From Nocardioides sp. J54 (GTDB taxonomy: Bacteria > Actinomycetota > Actinomycetes > Propionibacteriales > Nocardioidaceae): a DNA stretch of 64,000 bases. Below the pieces are notes generated by a model. It did not search any database. It saw nothing but the letters and a program-made list of their open reading frames with translations, and was not told the DNA's origin. The DNA lies in NCBI RefSeq assembly GCF_000519005.1, contig NZ_JAER01000001.1:155309-219308 (forward strand). The letters are read 5' to 3'. The translations under genes were made by a program, and so were the position numbers. Shown one piece after another: positions 17,789 to 25,889 of this stretch; within the stretch, counting starts at the first letter, position 1; each line of letters opens with the position of its first letter.

Positions 17789-18304
17789 ATGGCCTGGCGC
17801 ACCGCGCTGACCGTCGTACGCGGCGCCTCGGCGGGCGACCTCGCCCGGGTGGGGTACGCCCCCGGCGGCGCCACGACCACGCCCGACGGCGCGATCGCCG
17901 CCGGGCTCGGTGACCAGCTGTGGCTGGTCGAGCACGGCGCCGACCTGGTGCTGGTCGGCCGCGGCCCCGACCCCGAGCTGCCGCGCACGCTGCACGCCGC
18001 GCTGGGTGTGGAGGTCGTGCACGCCTTCTTCATGGGCAACCTCGACTTCTACACGTGGCAGGTCGCGCACGCGGGCGGCCACCGGACGTGGTCGTGCGGC
18101 GAGGGCGAGGTCGTCGTGGACGACGGCACCCCGCTGCCCGAGGAGGCCGGCATCCACCTGCTCGACGAGCGGCGGCTGCGCCGGCTGGTGGAGGCGCGGG
18201 TGGAGTTCGCGCTCGCCGACATCGCCGGCAGCGCCGCGCACTCGCTCACCTCCAGCACCCCGGAGCGGGGCCGGGGGCGGCGGCGCTGGTTCGGCCGCGG
18301 CTGA
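17789..18304 (+). CDS. uncharacterised 171-residue protein
   Basis: No family recognised with confidence. It is soluble, with no signal peptide, and mixed alpha/beta by pattern (GLGDQLWLVEHGADLVLVG, GVEVVHAFFMGNLDFYTWQ). It ends in a basic tail, RGRGRRRWFGRG. A GGGGAGGG Shine-Dalgarno seven to eight bases before ATG 17789 supports this start within a longer open frame. It sits between deoA and add on the same strand, so it may be co-transcribed with deoA; any role in salvage is only a guess from position. Confidence 0.7.
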   Translation: MAWRTALTVVRGASAGDLARVGYAPGGATTTPDGAIAAGLGDQLWLVEHGADLVLVGRGPDPELPRTLHAALGVEVVHAFFMGNLDFYTWQVAHAGGHRTWSCGEGEVVVDDGTPLPEEAGIHLLDERRLRRLVEARVEFALADIAGSAAHSLTSSTPERGRGRRRWFGRG

Positions 18305-18362
18305 GTCCGCGCTCCCGCCCGGGCCGGTGCCGACAAGGCGTGCGGGCGCTGGACCACTGCTG

Positions 18363-18368
18363 TAGTAA
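18363..18368 (+). promoter_or_regulatory. -10 element for leaderless add
   Basis: TAGTAA(T) ends six bases before ATG 18375, with no Shine-Dalgarno between. It is the most AT-rich of the leaderless hexamers here. Confidence 0.6.
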
Positions 18369-18374
18369 TGGTCC

Positions 18375-19454
18375 ATGGAAGCCACCCTTCTCCCCACCGC
18401 CGACCTGCAGGCCGCACCCAAGGTCCTGCTGCACGACCACCTCGACGGCGGACTGCGCCCCGCGACGATCGTCGACCTCGCCGCCGCCGTGGACCACCAG
18501 CTCCCGGCCACCGACCCGACCGCGCTCGCCACCTGGTTCGCCGAGGCCGCCGACTCCGGCTCGCTCGAGCGCTACCTGGAGACCTTCGCCCACACCGTCG
18601 GGGTGATGCAGACCGCCGAGGCGCTGACCCGCGTGGCGCGGGAGTGCGTGGAGGACCTCGCCGCGGACGGGGTGGTGTACGCCGAGATCCGCTACGCCCC
18701 TGAGCTGCACGTCGAGGGCGGGCTCGAGCTCGACCAGGTCGTCGCCGCCGTCCAGGCCGGCTTCGAGGAGGGCATGGCCGCCGCCGGTGGCCGGATCGTG
18801 GTGCGCCACCTGCTCACCGCCATGCGCCAGGCCGCCCGCGCGATGGAGATCGCCGAGCTCTCGATCCAGTGGCGTGACCGCGGCGTCGTCGGCTTCGACA
18901 TCGCCGGCCCCGAGGCGGGCTACCCGCCGACCCGCTTCATCGACGCGTTCGAGTACCTCCAGCGCGAGAACTCCCACTTCACCATCCACGCCGGCGAGGG
19001 CTTCGGCCTGCCGTCCATCTGGGAGGCGGTGCAGTGGTGCGGCGCCGACCGGCTCGGCCACGGCGTGCGGATCGCCGACGACATCGCCGTCGCCGAGGAC
19101 GGCACCGCGAAGCTGGGCCGCCTGGCGTCGTACGTCAGGGACAAGCGGATCCCGCTCGAGATGTGCCCCTCGTCGAACGTGCAGACCGGCGCCGCGCCGT
19201 CGCTGGCGGAGCACCCGATCAAGCTGCTCGCGTCGCTGCGCTTCCGGGTCACCGTCAACACCGACAACCGGCTGATGAGCCGCACGTCGCTGAGCCGTGA
19301 ATTCGGGCTGCTCAACGAGGCCTTCGGCTACGGCTGGCGGGAGATCGAGTGGCTGACCGTGAACGCGATGAAGTCGGCGTTCATCCCCTACGACGAGCGG
19401 TACCGGCTGATCACCGAGACGATCAAGCCGTGGTACGCCGAGCGGCAGGGCTGA
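18375..19454 (+). CDS. add: adenosine deaminase
   Basis: A 359-residue zinc enzyme of the amidohydrolase barrel fold turning adenosine or deoxyadenosine into inosine forms. Zinc ligands: [10 protein letters not shown] near the N-terminus (HxH), the His in TIHAGEGFG, and a late Asp in [11 protein letters not shown]. The catalytic Glu is in HAGEG, and the GHGVRI loop follows. The usual NTDDP is NTDNR, a variant also common in actinobacterial enzymes. ATG 18375 follows a -10 element. The gene ends in a convergent gap that holds repeat copy C. Confidence 0.95.
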   Translation: MEATLLPTADLQAAPKVLLHDHLDGGLRPATIVDLAAAVDHQLPATDPTALATWFAEAADSGSLERYLETFAHTVGVMQTAEALTRVARECVEDLAADGVVYAEIRYAPELHVEGGLELDQVVAAVQAGFEEGMAAAGGRIVVRHLLTAMRQAARAMEIAELSIQWRDRGVVGFDIAGPEAGYPPTRFIDAFEYLQRENSHFTIHAGEGFGLPSIWEAVQWCGADRLGHGVRIADDIAVAEDGTAKLGRLASYVRDKRIPLEMCPSSNVQTGAAPSLAEHPIKLLASLRFRVTVNTDNRLMSRTSLSREFGLLNEAFGYGWREIEWLTVNAMKSAFIPYDERYRLITETIKPWYAERQG

Positions 19455-19468
19455 CGGCGCGGAGCGCG

Positions 19469-19548
19469 GACTTCCTGACCGTTCCTGCTGCTTCCTGGCC
19501 ATTGCAACGGTCAGGAAGCGAGGGAATCACCTCTGAAGCGGCGATTCC
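19469..19548. repeat. 80-bp structured repeat, copy C (solo)
   Basis: Same orientation as copy B; the reverse complement matches copy A at 56/80 without gaps. CTTCCTGACCGTT (19471-19483) is complementary to AACGGTCAGGAAG (19507-19519), a 13-bp stem. A degenerate 26-bp palindrome follows (19523-19548). It lies between the convergent add and peptidase genes, where it could serve as a bidirectional transcript end. Confidence 0.8.
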
Positions 19549-19554
19549 TGCCCC

Positions 19555-20076
19555 TCACACCACGAACCAGAAGTGGCTCCACCCACCGATCCCGACCCGG
19601 TGCTCGGCCCAGCGGGCGCTGCCGATGGTGAGCACGGCGCCGGCGGCGGGGTCGAAGACCTCGATCGCGTCGCCGGTGACGCCCACGGCGAGGGCGACGT
19701 GGCGGGGGAGCCAGCGGTTGCCGACGTAGACCGCGACCGGGCGGGTGGCGAGGTTCTCGCGGAGCACCTCGTAGCCGATGGCGGGGCGGGGGCGCACGTG
19801 CACGGTGGCGACGTGCTCGCCGGTGAGGGCGCGCAGCGCGTTGGCGACGGCCCACGGCGGGGTGCCGAGGGCGCGCGGCCAGGGGAGCTGGAAGCGGTCG
19901 CGGGGGCTGCGGGTCGAGGTGAGGTGGCGGTGCTCCTGGCGGATCTCGGCGCCCACGTCGTCGTCCGGGCGCCACGGCGAGAGCAGGACCCGCGCCGCGA
20001 CCACGGACGCGGCGCCGCAGCTCACCCGGTCGGGCTGCCGGAGGGTGTCCGGGGGGAGGTCAGCCGGCCACCGCAT
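19555..20076 (-). CDS. C39-like / papain-fold cysteine peptidase-like protein
   Basis: A 173-residue protein with a plausible Cys-His-Asp triad: Cys in QPDRVSCGAAS (about residue 20), His in LPRHVALAVG (about 130) and Asp in EVFDPAAG. This order and spacing fit the C39-like peptidase_C39_2 group, which covers bacteriocin-type and other small cysteine proteases. There is no signal peptide, so it is probably cytosolic unless exported otherwise. The start overlaps the uridine-kinase-like gene stop by 17 bases, so the pair is probably one transcript. The substrate is unknown. Confidence 0.65.
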   Translation of the reverse strand: MRWPADLPPDTLRQPDRVSCGAASVVAARVLLSPWRPDDDVGAEIRQEHRHLTSTRSPRDRFQLPWPRALGTPPWAVANALRALTGEHVATVHVRPRPAIGYEVLRENLATRPVAVYVGNRWLPRHVALAVGVTGDAIEVFDPAAGAVLTIGSARWAEHRVGIGGWSHFWFVV

Positions 20077-20689
20077 GGTCGTCCTCCGTCGAGGCGTTGA
20101 GCTCGGCGAAGGCGCGGTCGCCGGTCGCGACCCGGCAGCCGACGGCGACCGCGCGGCGCACGACCTGCCGCTGCGCGCGGGCGAGGGCGATGCCGCGGCG
20201 GAGCAGGACCAGCGGGGGCTTGCGGTGCTCGCGCAGGTCGCGGGTCAGGCGCCGCCAGAAGGTGAGGCCTGGGTGCTGGGTGACGCAGTACGCCGCCGCG
20301 AGGATCCCGCGCTCGCGGCACTCCTCGACCACCTCGGCCGCGAAGATCCCCTCCGCGCAGAAGTGCGTGGCGCCGCGCAGGTCCAGCCGCTGGCTGCCGG
20401 TGCGCCGGCTCTCGGAGATCGAGTAGACCGGGATGTCGGCGAACCCGTGGGCACACAGTGACTCGAGCGCGGCGAGGGCGTCCTCGTGGTGCCAGGTCGC
20501 GGGGTGGTCCCAGTCGACGAGTCCGGCGTTGCTGCCCGTCGTGATCCTCGGCAGCCCCGGCTCGTCGCCGTCGCGGTAGAAGTCGTCGAGGCGCAGCGTC
20601 GGCCAGCCGCGTGCCCGGGCCATCCGTTCCGCGAGTCGCGACTTCCCGGCGCCCGAGGGGCCGGCGAGGACGATGACACGGGCGGGCAC
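20060..20689 (-). CDS. uridine kinase-like P-loop protein
   Basis: A 209-residue nucleoside/nucleotide kinase fold. Walker A GPSGAGKS is at residues 10-17; LDDFYRDGDEPGLP and DWDHPATWHHEDAL are the acceptor and phosphate motifs typical of uridine kinase and related proteins. It is likely to phosphorylate uridine or cytidine to the monophosphate, which fits the salvage block, but other small nucleoside substrates are possible. GTG 20689 is preceded by TAGGCT six bases upstream (minus strand), supporting a leaderless start. Confidence 0.8.
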   Translation of the reverse strand: MPARVIVLAGPSGAGKSRLAERMARARGWPTLRLDDFYRDGDEPGLPRITTGSNAGLVDWDHPATWHHEDALAALESLCAHGFADIPVYSISESRRTGSQRLDLRGATHFCAEGIFAAEVVEECRERGILAAAYCVTQHPGLTFWRRLTRDLREHRKPPLVLLRRGIALARAQRQVVRRAVAVGCRVATGDRAFAELNASTEDDHAVAG

Positions 20690-20695
20690 CGGACG

Positions 20696-20701
20696 AGCCT
20701 A
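20696..20701 (-). promoter_or_regulatory. -10 element for leaderless uridine kinase-like gene
   Basis: On the minus strand TAGGCT is followed by CGTCCG and then GTG 20689, a six-base spacer with no Shine-Dalgarno. Confidence 0.6.
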
Positions 20702-20786
20702 CGACGCGGCCCGGCCGGACCCACAACGGCCGGTGACCGTCTGCGTGCGCATGCTGGAATCCGCCCCGCCGCGTCGCCGGCCACGG

Positions 20787-20792
20787 CAGGAT
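20787..20792 (+). promoter_or_regulatory. possible -10 element for the pseudokinase gene
   Basis: CAGGAT lies seven bases before ATG 20800. It is weaker than the TAnnnT examples because the first T is C. Confidence 0.4.
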
Positions 20793-20799
20793 CGGCGCC

Positions 20800-22335
20800 A
20801 TGAACACCGAGGGGGAGGGCGCGGAGGGGCTGGCGCGCGTGACGGCACCGGTCGTCCACGGGTTCGAGGTGACCGGCCGCGTGGGCGAGGAGGGGCCGTG
20901 CGCCCTGCTGGAGGCCCGGACCGCCGACGGCGACCCGGTCGCCCTGCGCCCGCTCAGCGAGGAGGAGGCCGCGGCGCTGGCCGACCGCGTCGGTCGGCTC
21001 GCTGCCCTCGACGAGGAGCACCTCGTGGCGGTCCGCGGCCTCGCGCACGGCCCCGGTGCGTCGTACCTCGTCACCGAGCGGGTCGAGGCGGCGAGCCTGG
21101 CCGACCTGCTCGACCGCGGCCAGGTGCTCGTCGTCGGGCAGGTCCTCGGCGTCGCCCGTGCGGTGCTGCTCGGCCTCGCGCACGCCCACGAGCGTGGCGT
21201 CGTCCACGGCCGGGTGGCGCCGGCGGCGGTGCTGCTCGGGACCGACGGCACGGTGCGGCTGACCGGGTTCGGCCTCGGACGCCCGGCGCCGGCCTACCTG
21301 GCGCCCGAGGCGGTGCGCCACCCCGGCGCCGAGCTCACCCGCACCGCCGACGTGTACGGCGTCGCCGCGCTCCTCGTCCACCTGCTCACCGGGCAACCGC
21401 TGTCCGAGCAGAAGCGGCACCTGCGCGCCGTCGACGCGACCCTGCGCACCGTGCTGAGCAAGGCGCTCTCGAAGGCGCCCGCCGACCGCCACCCCGACGC
21501 GCAGGCCTTCCTCAACGCGCTGGGCCGCGCCGCCAAGCGCGCCTACGGCCCGGCCTGGTGGACGGAGGCCGGGCTCGCCGCGCTGGCCGGCCAGGCCGTG
21601 CCGGAGGTCGTCGCGCTCGACCCGCCGCCACCGACCGAGGTGAGCCGGCCCGCCGGTCCCTCGCCGTGGCGCCGCCGCGTCCTCGTCGGCGGTGCCGTCG
21701 CGGTGGTCCTCGCCGGAGGCGGTGTCGCGACGATCGCGCTCGGCGACGAGCCGCCCCGGGCCCCCGCGTCGTTGCGGACCGACCAGTTCTGCGACGAGGT
21801 CGAGGCCGACGTCGTGGTCGTCGCCGGCACCGGCACCGACGCCCGGTTCGACTCCTCCGGTGCCCGTGCGACGGGACAGCCGTCCGGGCAGCGCGCCTCG
21901 GCGACCTGCTGGTGGGGCAACGGCGCGTCCCGCACGGTCGTGACCCTCTCCGTGGGTGCGGCGGCCGCGGTCGAGCAGGCCGGCGCGACCGACTCCGAGC
22001 AGGTGCGGGCGCAGCTCGACAACACGGCCCTGCTCGCCGTCCGCGACGCCGGCCGGGACTGGGACGCGTCGTACGCCACCCGGTGCCGCGACCTCGACGA
22101 CCATGGCTACGACACGGCATTCAGCTGCCTGGCCCCGCCGGTGCGGCTGGCGCGGGGCCAGCAGCACCCCGGGGTGGCCCGGGTCGTGCACGCCGTCACC
22201 GAGCTCGACCAGGTGCTGGTCTGCAGCGTGAACCGGCCCCTCGCGTCACCGGCCGACGTCGATGCAGCCGCCGACCTGGACGCCGCGGCGGGGGACCTGT
22301 GCGCCACCGTCCTGCAGGAGGTACGACGTGACTGA
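20800..22335 (+). CDS. membrane-anchored Ser/Thr pseudokinase
   Basis: A 511-residue protein with an N-terminal protein-kinase fold, one membrane helix (about residues 292-313, RRVLVGGAVAVVLAGGG) and an external domain with about five Cys. The kinase core is recognisable but every catalytic residue is altered: VAIK Lys is Arg (VALRPL, about 50), HRDxKxxN reads HGRVAPAA (about 136-143), and DFG reads GFG (about 155). The APE motif survives (YLAPEAV) and the helix F Asp is present (TADVYGVAALL). It cannot be an ordinary phosphotransferase and probably acts as a scaffold or sensor. It overlaps the dipeptidase gene by eight bases, implying a shared function at the envelope. Confidence 0.88.
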   Translation: MNTEGEGAEGLARVTAPVVHGFEVTGRVGEEGPCALLEARTADGDPVALRPLSEEEAAALADRVGRLAALDEEHLVAVRGLAHGPGASYLVTERVEAASLADLLDRGQVLVVGQVLGVARAVLLGLAHAHERGVVHGRVAPAAVLLGTDGTVRLTGFGLGRPAPAYLAPEAVRHPGAELTRTADVYGVAALLVHLLTGQPLSEQKRHLRAVDATLRTVLSKALSKAPADRHPDAQAFLNALGRAAKRAYGPAWWTEAGLAALAGQAVPEVVALDPPPPTEVSRPAGPSPWRRRVLVGGAVAVVLAGGGVATIALGDEPPRAPASLRTDQFCDEVEADVVVVAGTGTDARFDSSGARATGQPSGQRASATCWWGNGASRTVVTLSVGAAAAVEQAGATDSEQVRAQLDNTALLAVRDAGRDWDASYATRCRDLDDHGYDTAFSCLAPPVRLARGQQHPGVARVVHAVTELDQVLVCSVNRPLASPADVDAAADLDAAAGDLCATVLQEVRRD

Positions 22336-23563
22336 GTCCGACGACGCGACCAGCGAGACCCGCCCGGCCCGTCGCCGCTCCCGGCTCGGCCGGCGGGTCC
22401 GGGTGGGTGCGCTCGGCCTCGGCGTGGTCCTGCTGGTCCTCGCCGTCGCGTTCTTCACCTACGCCCCGGGCAAGCTCGAGCGGATGCGCAACCGCGTCGA
22501 GCCCGCCGACCTGCCCACGGTCAGCCCGGCGACCCAGCGACTGCACGACTCGCTGCAGGTCGTCGACCTGCACTCCGACACGCTGCTGTGGGACCGCGAC
22601 CTGCTCGAGAGTGCCGACCGCGGGCACATGGACCTGCCGCGGCTGGAGGAGGGCAACGTCGCGCTGCAGGTCTTCTCGTCGGTGTCGAAGTCGCCGAAGG
22701 GCCAGAACTACGACAGCAACTCCGCCGACAGCGACAACATCACGCTGCTCGCGATCGCGCAGCTGCAGCCGTTGCGCACCTGGCGCTCGTTGCTGCAGCG
22801 CTCGCTCCACCACGCGCAGAAGCTCCACGACGCAGCCGAGGGCTCCGGGGGCCGGCTGCGGCTGGTCCGCTCGGTGGCCGACCTCGACGCCGTGCTCGCC
22901 GCCCGCGCCGCGGGCGAGCAGGTCACCGGTGCCCTGTTCTCGGTCGAGGGCCTGCACAACCTCGAGGGCGACATCCGCAACCTCGACCGGCTGGAGGCAG
23001 CGGGCATGCGGATGGCCGGGTTCACCCACTTCTTCGACAACGAGGTCGCCGGCTCCATGCACGGTGAGGACAAGGGCGGGCTCACCGACCTCGGCCGCGA
23101 GGTGTTCGCCGAGCTGGAGGAGCTCGGCATCGTCGTCGACATCGCCCACGCCAGCCACGAGGCCGTCGCCGAGATGCTCGAGCTCGCCACGAAGCCGCTC
23201 GTCCTCAGCCACGGCGGGGTCCAGGCGACCTGCGACGTCAACCGCAACCTCACCGACGACGAGATCCGCGGTGTCGCCGCCACCGGGGGAGTCGTCGGCG
23301 TCGGCTACTGGGACGCCGCGGTCTGCGAGCTCACCGTCTCTGCCGTCGTCGACGCCATCGACCACGTCGTCGCGGTCGGCGGCATCGAGGCCGCCGCGCT
23401 CGGCAGCGACTACGACGGCGCCACCACCGTGGGGTGGGACACCACCCACCTCGCCGCGATCACCCAGGAGCTTCTCGACCGCGGGTACGACGAGCAGGAG
23501 GTCGCCGCGATCATGGGCGGCAACACCCTCCGGGTGCTGCGGAGGGTGCTGCCGGCCGGCTAG
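22328..23563 (+). CDS. membrane-anchored M19 renal-type dipeptidase
   Basis: A 411-residue zinc dipeptidase of the amidohydrolase barrel family. An N-terminal membrane helix (about residues 26-46, GALGLGVVLLVLAVAFFTY) places the enzyme outside the cell. Metal ligands: HSD in VVDLHSDTLLW, Glu in FSVEGLHNLEG, His in DIAHASHEA and SHGGVQATCD; a late GSDYDGATTVGW is the Asp loop. It cleaves dipeptides, possibly D-configured or wall-derived. GTG 22328 is used because it overlaps the pseudokinase stop (GTGACTGA), showing coupling. Confidence 0.9.
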   Translation: MTESDDATSETRPARRRSRLGRRVRVGALGLGVVLLVLAVAFFTYAPGKLERMRNRVEPADLPTVSPATQRLHDSLQVVDLHSDTLLWDRDLLESADRGHMDLPRLEEGNVALQVFSSVSKSPKGQNYDSNSADSDNITLLAIAQLQPLRTWRSLLQRSLHHAQKLHDAAEGSGGRLRLVRSVADLDAVLAARAAGEQVTGALFSVEGLHNLEGDIRNLDRLEAAGMRMAGFTHFFDNEVAGSMHGEDKGGLTDLGREVFAELEELGIVVDIAHASHEAVAEMLELATKPLVLSHGGVQATCDVNRNLTDDEIRGVAATGGVVGVGYWDAAVCELTVSAVVDAIDHVVAVGGIEAAALGSDYDGATTVGWDTTHLAAITQELLDRGYDEQEVAAIMGGNTLRVLRRVLPAG

Positions 23564-23578
23564 CCGCAGGCGGCGCCG

Positions 23579-24448
23579 TCAGGTCCCGATCGGGTGCCAG
23601 ACCGTCTTGGACTCGATGAAGTCGGTCATCGTGCCCAGGCCCGGCTCGGCGGCCCAGTCCGGCTCGGCGTCCGGCGCACGCCGGACCCGCTTGAGGTTGT
23701 CGGCGGCCGCGACCTCGAGGGAGGTCGCGAGCTCCGGCGAGCCCGCCACGCCGCACAGGTCGATCGCGTTGACGTCCATGTGGGCCGCCAGCCACGGGCC
23801 GAGCGCCGCGGCGTCGCCGGTGAGGATGTTGACCACGCCACCGGGCACGTCGGAGGTCGCCAGCACCTCGGAGAAGGTGACGGCGGGCAGCGGACGCTCG
23901 AAGGACGACACCACGACCGCGCTGTTGCCGGTGACGACGACCGGTGCCACGACCGAGACCAGGCCCAGCAGCGAGGACTGCTGCGGGGCGAGGACGCCCA
24001 CCACGCCGGTCGGCTCGGGCGCGGTGTGGTTGAAGAACGGACCCGCGACGGGGTTGGCGTTGCCGACCACCTGCGCGAGCTTGTCCGCCCAGCCGGCGTA
24101 CCAGACGAGGCGGTCGACGGCGGCGTCCACCTGGCCGCGGGCGGCGCTGGCGGAGGCGCCCTCGGACTGGCGGACGGCCTCCTCGAACTGCGGGCGGCGG
24201 TCCTCCATCACCTCGGCGATCCGGTAGACGACCTGCCCCCGGTTGTAGGCGGTGCGGGACGACCACGGTCCGAACGCCTTGCGCGCCGCGACGACCGCGT
24301 CGCGGACGTCCTTGCGGGAGGCGAGGGCGGCGTTCGCCACGAACTTCCCCTTGCTGTCGGTGACCTCGTAGGAGTGGCCCGACTCGGAGCGCGGGAACGC
24401 GCCGCCGATGTAGAGCTTGTAGGTCTTGCGCACGTCGATGCGAGCCAT
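23579..24448 (-). CDS. truncated aldehyde dehydrogenase-like protein without catalytic Cys
   Basis: A 289-residue protein covering only the NAD-binding part of the ALDH fold: KLYIGGAFPRSESG, PTGVVGVLAPQQSSLLG (the usual PWNFP is PQQSS) and DVPGGVVNILTG. It ends soon after LCGVAGSPELA, which corresponds to FTGSTEVG. The ELGGK Glu and the catalytic Cys region are absent, so it cannot act alone. It starts within one base of the full ALDH stop (TGATG), indicating coupled synthesis. The combination resembles the two modules of ALDH16 proteins, here as separate genes. It could be a structural partner or cofactor sink. Confidence 0.85.
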   Translation of the reverse strand: MARIDVRKTYKLYIGGAFPRSESGHSYEVTDSKGKFVANAALASRKDVRDAVVAARKAFGPWSSRTAYNRGQVVYRIAEVMEDRRPQFEEAVRQSEGASASAARGQVDAAVDRLVWYAGWADKLAQVVGNANPVAGPFFNHTAPEPTGVVGVLAPQQSSLLGLVSVVAPVVVTGNSAVVVSSFERPLPAVTFSEVLATSDVPGGVVNILTGDAAALGPWLAAHMDVNAIDLCGVAGSPELATSLEVAAADNLKRVRRAPDAEPDWAAEPGLGTMTDFIESKTVWHPIGT

Positions 24449-25884
24449 CAGCCCTGCGCTCCCTTCAGGTACGCGGCGAGGCCCTGGCGCCCGCCCTCGC
24501 GGCCGTAGCCGGACTCCTTGTAGCCGCCGAACGGGCTGGCCGGGTCGAACTTGTTGAACGTGTTGGCCCACACCACGCCGGCGCGCAGCTGCGAGGCCAT
24601 GTGCAGGATCCGCGAACCCTTCTCGGTCCACACGCCCGCGGACAGGCCGTACGGCGTGTTGTTGGCCTTCTCGACCGCCTCGGCCGGGGTGCGGAAGGTC
24701 AGCACCGAGAGCACCGGCCCGAACACCTCCTCGCGGGCGATGCGGTGTGCCTGGGTGACGCCGGTGAAGACGGTCGGGGGGAACCAGAAGCCCGACGTCG
24801 GCAGGTCGCACGCCGGCGACCAGCGCTCGGCGCCCTCGGACTCGCCGACCTCGGACAGCTCGCGGATCCGGTCGAGCTGCTCGCGCGAGTTGATCGCGCC
24901 GATGTCGGTGTTCTTGTCGAGCGGGTCGCCGACGCGCAGCGTGCCCATCCGGCGCTTGAGCTTCGCCATCACCTCGTCGGCGACGGACTCCTGCACCAGC
25001 AGGCGCGACCCGGCGCAGCACACGTGGCCCTGGTTGAAGAAGATGCCGCTGACGATGCCCTCGACGGCCTGGTCGATCGGCGCGTCGTCGAAGACGATGT
25101 TGGCCGCCTTGCCGCCGAGCTCGAGGGTGACCTTCTTGTCGGTGCCGGCGACCGCACGGGCGATCGCCTTGCCGACCTCGGTGGAGCCGGTGAAGGCGAC
25201 CTTGTCGATGTCGGGGTGCGACACCAGCGCCTGGCCGGTCGAGCTCGCGCCGGTGACGATGTTGACGACGCCCGGCGGCAGGTCGGCCTGCTGGCAGATC
25301 TCGGCGAAGAGCAGCGCGGTGAGCGGCGTGGTCTCGGCCGGCTTGAGGACGACGGTGTTGCCGCACGCCAGCGCCGGGGCGACCTTCCACGCCAGCATCA
25401 GCAGCGGGAAGTTCCACGGGATGACCTGCCCGGCCACGCCGAGCGGCTGCGGGTTCGGGCCGAGGCCGGCGTACTCGAGCTTGTCGGCCCAGCCGGCGTA
25501 GTAGAAGAAGTGCGCGGCGACGACCGGCACGTCGACGTCGCGGCTCTCCTTGATCGGCTTGCCGTTGTCGATCGACTCGAGGACCGCGAGCTCGCGGCCG
25601 CGCTCCTGGATGATCCGGGCGATGCGGAAGAGGTACTTCGCGCGCTCCTTGCCCGACATCCGCGACCACCCGCGGAAGGCACGGCGGGCGGCCCGGACGG
25701 CGAGGTCGACGTCCGCCTCGGACGCCTCGGCGACCTCGGCGAGGGTCTCCTCGGTGGCGGGGTTGATCGTCTTGAAGGACGTGCCGCGTCCGTCGACGAA
25801 CTCGCCGTCGACGAAGAGGCCGTAGGACGGCTTGATGTCGACGATGCTCCGCGACTCCGGAGCCGGTGCGTACTCGAAGGCCAT
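24448..25884 (-). CDS. aldehyde dehydrogenase (full-length)
   Basis: A 478-residue NAD(P)-dependent aldehyde dehydrogenase. Key parts: VIPWNFPLLMLAWK (Asn, oxyanion), FTGSTEVGKAI (cofactor loop), LELGGKAANIV (general-base Glu) and FFNQGHVCCAGSRL (catalytic Cys), then EEVFGPVLSVL. It is six bases downstream of deoC and overlaps the truncated ALDH gene. DeoC releases acetaldehyde from deoxyribose-5-phosphate, so oxidation of acetaldehyde is the natural proposal; other small aldehydes are possible. Confidence 0.94.
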   Translation of the reverse strand: MAFEYAPAPESRSIVDIKPSYGLFVDGEFVDGRGTSFKTINPATEETLAEVAEASEADVDLAVRAARRAFRGWSRMSGKERAKYLFRIARIIQERGRELAVLESIDNGKPIKESRDVDVPVVAAHFFYYAGWADKLEYAGLGPNPQPLGVAGQVIPWNFPLLMLAWKVAPALACGNTVVLKPAETTPLTALLFAEICQQADLPPGVVNIVTGASSTGQALVSHPDIDKVAFTGSTEVGKAIARAVAGTDKKVTLELGGKAANIVFDDAPIDQAVEGIVSGIFFNQGHVCCAGSRLLVQESVADEVMAKLKRRMGTLRVGDPLDKNTDIGAINSREQLDRIRELSEVGESEGAERWSPACDLPTSGFWFPPTVFTGVTQAHRIAREEVFGPVLSVLTFRTPAEAVEKANNTPYGLSAGVWTEKGSRILHMASQLRAGVVWANTFNKFDPASPFGGYKESGYGREGGRQGLAAYLKGAQG

Positions 25885-25889
25885 GAGGA

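Noticed and set aside
23579..24448. Truncated ALDH as a pseudogene
   Set aside because: Frame is clean, with conserved NAD-fold parts and a one-base overlap with the full ALDH; it looks maintained.
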